A stretch of 31,319 nt of DNA from HGM04593 sp045588345 (GTDB taxonomy: Bacteria; Bacteroidota; Bacteroidia; Bacteroidales; Bacteroidaceae): NCBI GenBank assembly GCA_045588345.1, contig JAZNDZ010000065.1:1-31319 (forward strand), read 5' to 3'. Both the position numbers and the translations under genes were made by a program. Positions 26,108 to 31,319 of the stretch are shown one piece after another. Below the pieces are notes generated by a model. The model was not told the origin of the DNA. It was given only the letters and a program-made list of their open reading frames with translations, and did not search any database. Numbering within the stretch: position 1 is the first letter of the stretch; the number at the start of each line of letters is the position of its first letter.

Positions 26108-27057
26108 AAGAAGAAGACAAAGACCTCTACCGCGCATCAATGAAATCGGCCGACACTGAGGAGTTCCTCGATATATGGTTCTACCGCCCGTTAGGGTTCC
26201 ACTGCGCACTGTTCTTCCGCAACAGAGGCATACACCCCAATGTAATTACAATAATATCGATATTCCTGGGGATTGGAGCCGGAATATGTTTCATGCAGGA
26301 AGAACTACGTTGGAACATCCTTGGCGTACTGCTGCTCATGTGGGCAAACCTCTATGACAGCACCGACGGACAGTTGGCACGCATAACAGGGCAGAAGACA
26401 CGTTGGGGACGCATACTTGACGGTTTCGCCGGTGACTGCTGGTTTTTCTGCATATACTTTGCCATAGCCGCACGAGAGACCTTTGAGCCCATACCATTTG
26501 CTCCCGGATACAACTGGGGAGTTATCATCTGGATACTTGTCTCGTTCTGCGGTTTCTGGGTACACGGGTCACAGTGCCAGCTTGCCGACTACTACCGCAA
26601 CATACATCTCTACTTCACCAATGAGAGGAACGGCAACGAGTTCCACAACTCCGCAGCACAGAAAAAAGAGTATGATGCCACCCCATGGAAAGGCAACTTC
26701 TTCTGGAAAATATTTCTCAATGCATACGTGGCATACGTCAGCAATCAGGAGCGCATGTCACCAAAGTTCCAGAAGTTCATCAAGACTGTACACGATAAGT
26801 ACGGAACAGACATACCGCACCGCCTGCGCGAAGAGTTCCGCAAGGGTAGCCTGCCCCTCATGAAATACACCAACATACTCACCTTCAATTCACGCGCAAT
26901 TACACTGTGCCTGGCAATGCTCATCGGTGAACTGTGGATATACATTGCATTTGAACTTATTGTACTCATGGCAATATTCCTTTATATGCAATACAGGCAC
27001 GAGAACTTGTGCAAAAGATTGACAAAGAAGATAGAAGAGGGATATGCTTACAATTAA
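26104..27057 (+). CDS. CDP-alcohol phosphatidyltransferase family protein
   Basis: A 317-residue integral membrane enzyme of the CDP-alcohol phosphatidyltransferase family, which displaces CMP from a CDP-linked substrate with an alcohol. The signature is D85-x2-D88-G89-x2-A92-R93-x8-G102-x3-D106, but the next Asp is D111, one residue later than usual (D-x4-D). Roughly six hydrophobic helices are visible. A long hydrophilic stretch lies between about residues 160 and 255. This is longer than PgsA or PssA and suggests a non-standard substrate. Overlaps its neighbours by 4 and 14 bases. Confidence 0.87.
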   Translation: MKEEDKDLYRASMKSADTEEFLDIWFYRPLGFHCALFFRNRGIHPNVITIISIFLGIGAGICFMQEELRWNILGVLLLMWANLYDSTDGQLARITGQKTRWGRILDGFAGDCWFFCIYFAIAARETFEPIPFAPGYNWGVIIWILVSFCGFWVHGSQCQLADYYRNIHLYFTNERNGNEFHNSAAQKKEYDATPWKGNFFWKIFLNAYVAYVSNQERMSPKFQKFIKTVHDKYGTDIPHRLREEFRKGSLPLMKYTNILTFNSRAITLCLAMLIGELWIYIAFELIVLMAIFLYMQYRHENLCKRLTKKIEEGYAYN

Positions 27058-27760
27058 GGGAATAATCTTTGACTACGGTGGCACCATAGACACCAACGGA
27101 ATCCATTGGGGCGAACTCATTTGGCAAGAGTACTGCTCAGCCGGTATCAAGGTCGACAAGAGCCTATACCGCGATGCATACGTACATGGCGAGCGCTCGT
27201 TGGCAAAGGCACCCATAATAGAGCCCACCGACACATTCCGCACACTGCTATACAAAAAGATGCGGTTGCAGTTTGACTATCTGCGAAACAGCATAGCAGG
27301 CTGTACATTCACCAGCCAACAGGAAGAAGATGTGGCACAGCGCTGCTACGCCAGAGTAACACGTACCCTTGCCATCACACGCGGCATTATTGAAAGATTG
27401 TCCGCCGAATACCCTATGGTACTGGTCACCAACTTCTACGGCAACATGCCTGTGGTCCTTGAAGAGTTCGCGCTCAACACCTATTTTCGCGAGATTGTGG
27501 AATCATCGGCAGTCGGCTTGCGCAAGCCCGACCCGGCACTCTTTGCACTTGGTGTAGAAAGGCTCGGATTAGCACCCGAAGAGATTGCTGTAATAGGCGA
27601 CTCCTACCGCAAAGACATTTACCCCGCCGGCAGCCTTGGATGCAAGACAGTCTGGCTCAAGAACATCTGCTGGGCCGAAGAACCTGTTATTCCAGAACAC
27701 GAGCCCACAGCAACAATTGCAACGCTTGAGGATTTGCCCCACACGTTGGAACAACTATAA
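27044..27760 (+). CDS. HAD-superfamily hydrolase
   Basis: A 238-residue HAD hydrolase. Motif I is FDYGGTID with nucleophile D10; the usual second Asp is replaced by Gly12. Motif II is LVTNF, motif III the RKPDPALF segment, and motif IV GDSYRKDI. It could remove a phosphate from a lipid precursor or head group made by the preceding three enzymes, but the altered motif I makes phosphatase activity less certain. It overlaps the phosphatidyltransferase gene by 14 bases and is the last gene of the run before a 76-base gap. Confidence 0.88.
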   Translation: MLTIKGIIFDYGGTIDTNGIHWGELIWQEYCSAGIKVDKSLYRDAYVHGERSLAKAPIIEPTDTFRTLLYKKMRLQFDYLRNSIAGCTFTSQQEEDVAQRCYARVTRTLAITRGIIERLSAEYPMVLVTNFYGNMPVVLEEFALNTYFREIVESSAVGLRKPDPALFALGVERLGLAPEEIAVIGDSYRKDIYPAGSLGCKTVWLKNICWAEEPVIPEHEPTATIATLEDLPHTLEQL

Positions 27761-27790
27761 ACAGAGTACAGAGAACCGAAACTGCATGCC

Positions 27791-27847
27791 CTGCGTTTTA
27801 TAAAGGTAACCAGATTAACAAAAAAATGACACCTTTATGAAACGCAG
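27791..27847 (+). promoter_or_regulatory. start-codon hairpin with a four-codon upstream ORF
   Basis: Arms at 27791-27807 and 27831-27847 pair over 17 continuous positions (one G-U) around a 23-base loop. The ATG of the following gene (27837-27839) lies within the 3' arm. In the loop, an ATG at 27826 opens a reading frame Met-Thr-Pro-Leu whose TGA (27838-27840) overlaps that start codon as ATGA. No T tract follows, so it is not a typical terminator. Control of translation is inferred. Confidence 0.6.
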
Positions 27848-29141
27848 TCTATTTTCAGCCGCATTGCTTGCCGTTGCCATTGCAACGCAAGCACAGTTCA
27901 GCCCAAAGAATTACGATGCCATGCACAGCGACAGTTGCTGGCACTTCACTTTGGACTACGACACACCCAGGATGCCCAAGGACGAAGGCATGCTCGTCGT
28001 TACCCACATTTGTACCCCCGACACCTGTGTCAGTTCCGCCACCCGTCATCTCCAAGGCAAGCGTTACGCCAAACGTTATGTGAAAAGATATGGCAGCAGC
28101 CCCGAACTGCACAGACCGGGCAGTCACCGTTGCACACTCACCGTTCCTGAGACCGCAATCAGTGACACAGTATATGCCATAACATACAGCGAATATGACA
28201 ACGGCGAGGAAACAGCATACATGTGCGACACCACAATGATATGCCTGCCCTGCTGCCCGCCAATGAGTTGTCACCGTGTAGAACCATTGCAGAGCATGAG
28301 CGACCACCTTGCCACCGAGCATCCGCATGTAAACAGCATGCGCTACTATACACCCTTGACTCAAGCTAATGCAGACAGCATGCCCATTACTCCCAGTGTA
28401 GTACGCTTCGTAACCAACAGCAGCAAACTTGACCCTGTTTATCTTGACAATGCCAGCAACATCGAAGAACTGATGGGAATAATCGACAGCGTGCTTGCCG
28501 ACAGCAGCACGCACATTGAATCGGTACAGATAGCAGGCTACACATCGCCCGACGGCACAGCCGGTGCTGCAGGCAGGGCCAGGTTAGGAGAGGCGCGCGC
28601 CATAGCCCTGCGCAACCACATACGCAAGCACCATAAACTGCCCGAAGAAGTGTTTGAGGTTGCAGACGGAGGCACAGACTGGGAGACCGTATACTCCAAC
28701 ATTATGAGCATAGACAAAGGCAACGCCGACAGCCTGGTCATTGCACTTAGACAGGAGAGAGACCCGCGCAGCAGAGAGGCAGCACTCAAAAGTTACCGCA
28801 ACGGCACTCTCTACCGCGAACTCACGGAAAAGATTTTCCCCGGTATGCGCATGGCGTGCTGCACCGGAATATACTACAGCAAAGAAACCGATAGCACCGC
28901 AATGGCGCTGAACAACATTGTCGATGAACTCATAAACAACCCTTCGCCCGACTACCGCAGGCTCATTAACGAACTGAAGCAATACAAGGACGACCCGCGC
29001 GTGCTCAATCTGCAGGGAGTAATTGACTACCGCCGCCACCACCGCCACGCGGCCGAACGCGCCTTTGCCAAGGCAGCAGCAATGGGCGATGAACAGGCCG
29101 CTGTGAACCTGCAGATAGTAGAAAACAACAAAAACAAGTAG
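27837..29141 (+). CDS. exported OmpA-domain protein with Cys-rich N-terminal region
   Basis: A 434-residue protein with a signal peptide (MKRSLFSAALLAVAIATQAQ). Residues about 30-160 contain many Cys, including HICTPDTC and ICLPCC, with beta-type spacing and no family recognised. Residues about 185-300 resemble an OmpA C-terminal domain: VVRFVTNSSKLDP, GYTSPDG, and RARLGEARAIALRNHI, the helix that normally contacts peptidoglycan. The last 60 residues (LNLQGVIDYRRHHRHAAERAF) resemble a single TPR-like helix pair. Similar OmpA-domain proteins occur in Bacteroidetes envelope and fimbrial loci. Its start codon is buried in a hairpin. Confidence 0.8.
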   Translation: MKRSLFSAALLAVAIATQAQFSPKNYDAMHSDSCWHFTLDYDTPRMPKDEGMLVVTHICTPDTCVSSATRHLQGKRYAKRYVKRYGSSPELHRPGSHRCTLTVPETAISDTVYAITYSEYDNGEETAYMCDTTMICLPCCPPMSCHRVEPLQSMSDHLATEHPHVNSMRYYTPLTQANADSMPITPSVVRFVTNSSKLDPVYLDNASNIEELMGIIDSVLADSSTHIESVQIAGYTSPDGTAGAAGRARLGEARAIALRNHIRKHHKLPEEVFEVADGGTDWETVYSNIMSIDKGNADSLVIALRQERDPRSREAALKSYRNGTLYRELTEKIFPGMRMACCTGIYYSKETDSTAMALNNIVDELINNPSPDYRRLINELKQYKDDPRVLNLQGVIDYRRHHRHAAERAFAKAAAMGDEQAAVNLQIVENNKNK

Positions 29142-29173
29142 AGAAGAAGCAATTTTAGCAAGTTATAATGAGA

Positions 29174-29202
29174 TTTGGAACGGATAATAATTCTTATCTT
29201 TG
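29174..29202 (+). promoter_or_regulatory. promoter of the metal efflux permease
   Basis: TTTG at 29174-29177 and a perfect TATCTTTG at 29195-29202, with a 17-base spacer slightly shorter than usual. The -7 box lies within the left arm of a long palindrome, which makes repression by a bound dimer plausible. Confidence 0.6.
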
Positions 29203-29238
29203 CATTGCGGAAAATTCCGCATTGCAAAGATAAGAATT
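29189..29238 (+). repeat. 50-bp palindrome (24-bp arms) over the permease promoter
   Basis: The arms 29189-29212 and 29215-29238 are complementary except at one position, with a two-base centre. Each arm carries TATCTTTG, so a -7 box points in each direction; only the plus-strand copy has a TTTG upstream. The element ends seven bases before the permease ATG. Confidence 0.9.
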
Positions 29239-29245
29239 ACAACAC

Positions 29246-30514
29246 ATGATAGAATACATCTACCCCCTCATTAACCTGCTTAATGAGATGACCCCTTACC
29301 TGCTTTTCGGTTTTCTCATCGCAGGCATACTGCACGAATTTGTTCCGCGCAAGATATATGCCGACAAACTGTCGGGGCGCAATTTCCGGTCAATATTCTG
29401 GGCTGCCATGTTCGGCATTCCACTGCCCCTCTGCTCATGCGGTGTTATTCCCACAGCAGCATCAATACGCCGCGAAGGAGCCTCAAAAGGAGCTACAGTA
29501 TCGTTCCTCATTGCAACCCCGCAGACCGGTGTCGATTCCATACTCGCAACAGCCTCGTTGCTCGGCATACCATTTGCCATAATGCGCCCTCTTGTGGCGT
29601 TGGTGACAGCACTCGCAGGCGGATTGGCCGTGAACAGGTGGTGCCCCGATGACAAGGACGGCATAAACACTCATGGACATGAGACCGAAGGAAAGAAAAG
29701 TTTTTGGCAGAAGTGTATTGGCACCCTGCGCTACGGATTCATTGACATGATTCAAGATATCGGCAAATGGATTGTCATCGGACTGGTAGTTGCAGCCATA
29801 ATCACAATTGCAGTACCCGATGATTTCTTTTCGCGTTTCAACGATTACCCTATCCTGAACATGCTCATCATCCTGGCAATCTCCATTCCGATGTACCTGT
29901 GTGCCACAGGTTCCATTCCCATTGCTGCAGCACTCATGCTAAAAGGACTGTCGCCTGGCGCAGCCCTGGTACTGCTCATGGCAGGCCCTGCCACAAACAT
30001 GGCTGCAATACTGGTCATAAACAAGGTACTCGGCAAAAAACCGCTTGTCATATACCTTGCAACAATCATCATTGGTGCAATGGGCTTTGGTCTTGCAATA
30101 GACTATCTGCTGCCTGCCGAATGGTTCACCGGTGCAATACATGTACATGGTGCAGGTTGTTGCGGTATTGAAGGCGCTCCTTGGTGGCAGACTGCATCGA
30201 GTGTGATTTTCATTGCCATGCTTGCCGTTGCATTCATCCTCAAGTTCCGCAATAAGGGAAAAGATTGCAGTTGTCATGATGAAAGCTGCTCATGCAAAAA
30301 AGAACTAAAATTCAACATTGAAGGCATGATGTGCAACCATTGCCGCAACAATGTGGAAAAGAACCTAAGAACCATTGAAGGGGTTACCGACGTGCGTGTA
30401 GAACTCGCAGAAGGTGCAGCCTACATAAAAGGAGAGAATATCGACTGCACAAAAGTAATTGAAACCGTTCAATCACTGGGATACAGAATTGTGAAAACTG
30501 AAAACGATGTTTGA
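29246..30514 (+). CDS. SO_0444-type Cu/Zn efflux permease with C-terminal HMA domain
   Basis: A 422-residue inner-membrane permease of the SO_0444 (YraQ-like, DUF318) group proposed to export Cu or Zn. PLPLCSCGVIPTAASIRREGASKG and IATPQTGVDSI occur in the first half and CATGSIPIAAALMLKGLSPG with AGPATNMAAI in the second, giving a duplicated fold of about eight to ten helices. A Cys-rich linker (DCSCHDESCSCKK) leads to an HMA domain near residues 345-415 with the metal-binding MCNHC motif. The HMA fusion and the Cys linker point to a soft metal. Its promoter lies in a long palindrome. Confidence 0.92.
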   Translation: MIEYIYPLINLLNEMTPYLLFGFLIAGILHEFVPRKIYADKLSGRNFRSIFWAAMFGIPLPLCSCGVIPTAASIRREGASKGATVSFLIATPQTGVDSILATASLLGIPFAIMRPLVALVTALAGGLAVNRWCPDDKDGINTHGHETEGKKSFWQKCIGTLRYGFIDMIQDIGKWIVIGLVVAAIITIAVPDDFFSRFNDYPILNMLIILAISIPMYLCATGSIPIAAALMLKGLSPGAALVLLMAGPATNMAAILVINKVLGKKPLVIYLATIIIGAMGFGLAIDYLLPAEWFTGAIHVHGAGCCGIEGAPWWQTASSVIFIAMLAVAFILKFRNKGKDCSCHDESCSCKKELKFNIEGMMCNHCRNNVEKNLRTIEGVTDVRVELAEGAAYIKGENIDCTKVIETVQSLGYRIVKTENDV

Positions 30515-30593
30515 AGTTTAGACAACACTGGCAGCACCTCATCAAGATGCATGATGGCACCGCTCACTTGTCCAAAATAACCAAATAGAGTCC

Positions 30594-30638
30594 AAAAATT
30601 GCACAAATATTTAAAAATGTGCAATTTTTATTATTTTT
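30594..30638 (+). terminator. terminator after the permease gene
   Basis: A perfect 12-bp stem (AAAAATTGCACA with TGTGCAATTTTT) encloses a 12-base loop and is followed by a T-rich run. The A-rich left arm could let it act in both directions. It is 80 bases after the stop. Confidence 0.75.
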
Positions 30639-30649
30639 TATCCGTACAA

Positions 30650-30682
30650 TTTGGTTCAAGAAAGAATTTAGCCCTACATTTG
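30650..30682 (+). promoter_or_regulatory. promoter of the DUF2147 gene
   Basis: TTTG (30650-30653), 21-base spacer, TACATTTG (30675-30682): a full consensus match about 30 bases before the ATG at 30712. Confidence 0.87.
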
Positions 30683-30711
30683 TACACATTCAACAAATAA
30701 AATTGTACAAA

Positions 30712-31167
30712 ATGAAAAAGATTTTCTTTACACTTATCTGTGCGGTACTGTTTTCTATACCAGCATTTGCACAAGACATCAACGCAAAAGGCGACAACAT
30801 TATTGGCGAGTATCTATATGTAAAAAAGAGCGGTGACAGCAAAATTAGGATATCAAAGGTTGCCGACGGCACATACACAGCCCAAGTATTTTGGGTTGCG
30901 AACGACCTTGACGAGAATGGGAACAAGCGCAAGGACGTGAAGAACAAAAACAAAAGCCTGCGCAATGTAGACCTTGATAAGGTTGTCATTATAAAAGGGC
31001 TCAAGTACGATGCCGATGACAAGGAATGGGGCGACACCGACATTTATGACCCTTCAAGCGGCAAGACATACAGTGTAGACATTGAATTCAAGGATGCAAA
31101 GACACTCAAAGTATACGGCAACATCTGGGGTATCGGCAAGACTGTTTACTGGCAGAAAATAAAGTAA
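30712..31167 (+). CDS. exported DUF2147 family protein
   Basis: A 151-residue protein with a signal peptide (MKKIFFTLICAVLFSIPAFAQ) and one DUF2147 domain of predicted beta structure. The mature part begins IIGEYLYVKKSGDSKIRIS. It includes DLDENGNKRKDVKNKN and KTYSVDIEFKDAKTLKVYG, and ends with NIWGIGKTVYWQKIK, the family's G..WK.-like ending. Function is unknown; the family is common in exported proteins of Bacteroidetes and Proteobacteria. ATG at 30712 was chosen because the promoter's -7 box lies at 30675-30682, excluding the in-frame start at 30619. It is a single-gene unit with its own promoter and terminator. Confidence 0.9.
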   Translation: MKKIFFTLICAVLFSIPAFAQDINAKGDNIIGEYLYVKKSGDSKIRISKVADGTYTAQVFWVANDLDENGNKRKDVKNKNKSLRNVDLDKVVIIKGLKYDADDKEWGDTDIYDPSSGKTYSVDIEFKDAKTLKVYGNIWGIGKTVYWQKIK

Positions 31168-31178
31168 CAACATTATAC

Positions 31179-31214
31179 ACAAAAGAAGGTGACCCAAAAG
31201 TCTCCTTCTTTTGT
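31179..31214 (+). terminator. stem-loop terminator of the DUF2147 gene
   Basis: Arms ACAAAAGAAGG and CCTTCTTTTGT pair over 11 bp, continue after one mismatch with GAC/GTC, and enclose a CCAAAA loop. T residues lie in the 3' arm rather than after it, so efficiency is uncertain. Confidence 0.7.
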
Positions 31215-31253
31215 ATGAGGCGTGAATAAAAAGTAAAGTTCAAGGCTTGTGAA

Positions 31254-31300
31254 GGCTTCAAAACCGCAGTTTACTAAGCGTAAATGAGGATTTTGAAGCC
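31254..31300. repeat. nested stem-loop element, possible dispersed repeat
   Basis: Perfect 10-base arms (GGCTTCAAAA/TTTTGAAGCC) enclose a second TTTAC/GTAAA hairpin with a five-base loop. No gene covers 31215-31319. The element resembles intergenic repeats seen in Bacteroidales, but this is an impression and there is only one copy in the window. Confidence 0.45.
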
Positions 31301-31319
31301 AAACGTAACGTAGAAATTT

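Noticed and set aside
27791..27847. Terminator for the HAD hydrolase gene
   Set aside because: The 3' arm is coding sequence with no T tract after it, and it contains the next start codon.
27855..28514. 219-codon minus-strand reading frame
   Set aside because: Antisense to the OmpA-domain gene; no start context or motif.

Overview
The window looks like a chromosomal segment from the order Bacteroidales (Bacteroides/Prevotella-like). Several promoters match the Bacteroidetes primary-sigma consensus (TTTG, about 19-21 bp, TAnnTTTG). The gene families are typical of the order: SLBB-type Wza, Wzi, DUF4837, DUF4922, DUF2147 and an SO_0444-type metal permease. The tRNA has no encoded CCA. Genus cannot be fixed from the sequence alone.

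Layout. (1) 1-1750, minus strand: ribosomal protein operon rplM-rpsI-rpsB, with structured leaders before rplM and rpsB; rpsB is cut by the window edge. (2) 1824-1995, plus strand: tRNA-Leu(CAA) with a clear promoter and terminator. (3) 2095-4288, minus strand: a TraB/GumN-family exported protein followed by a PepSY-associated membrane protein. (4) 4436-4912, plus strand: a PaaI-type thioesterase. (5) 4919-17235, minus strand: an exopolysaccharide/capsule locus of eleven genes. In transcription order it encodes a priming sugar-phosphate transferase, an SLBB outer-membrane export protein, a Wzx flippase, a hexapeptide acyltransferase, a Wzz chain-length protein, an EpsG/Wzy-like polymerase, a Wzi-like outer-membrane protein, a lipocalin-like lipoprotein, two GT2 enzymes and one GT4 enzyme. 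This is close to a complete Wzx/Wzy pathway, with one priming enzyme and three further transferases, so a repeat unit of about four sugars is plausible. (6) 17468-21158, minus strand: a three-domain GT-like/GT2/DUF4922 protein and a SpoIID/LytB-domain protein.

(7) 21367-27760, plus strand: a tightly packed seven-gene run of rlmN, a DUF4837 lipoprotein, pdxA, a nucleotidyltransferase, an ATP-grasp protein, a CDP-alcohol phosphatidyltransferase and a HAD hydrolase. The last four overlap one another and look like a dedicated pathway that makes a nucleotide-activated alcohol and transfers its phosphoalcohol to a lipid or other acceptor. This is the best candidate in the window for an undescribed system. 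(8) 27837-29141: a secreted OmpA-domain protein with a Cys-rich N-terminal part; its start codon lies inside a 17-bp hairpin. (9) 29246-30514: a Cu/Zn-type efflux permease with a C-terminal HMA domain, preceded by a 24-bp-arm palindrome overlapping its promoter. (10) 30712-31167: a secreted DUF2147 protein with a strong promoter. The right edge carries an unexplained stem-loop that may be a dispersed repeat.

No CRISPR array, insertion sequence, integrase or rRNA gene was seen. All functional calls are by eye from motifs and family resemblance; no database search was run.
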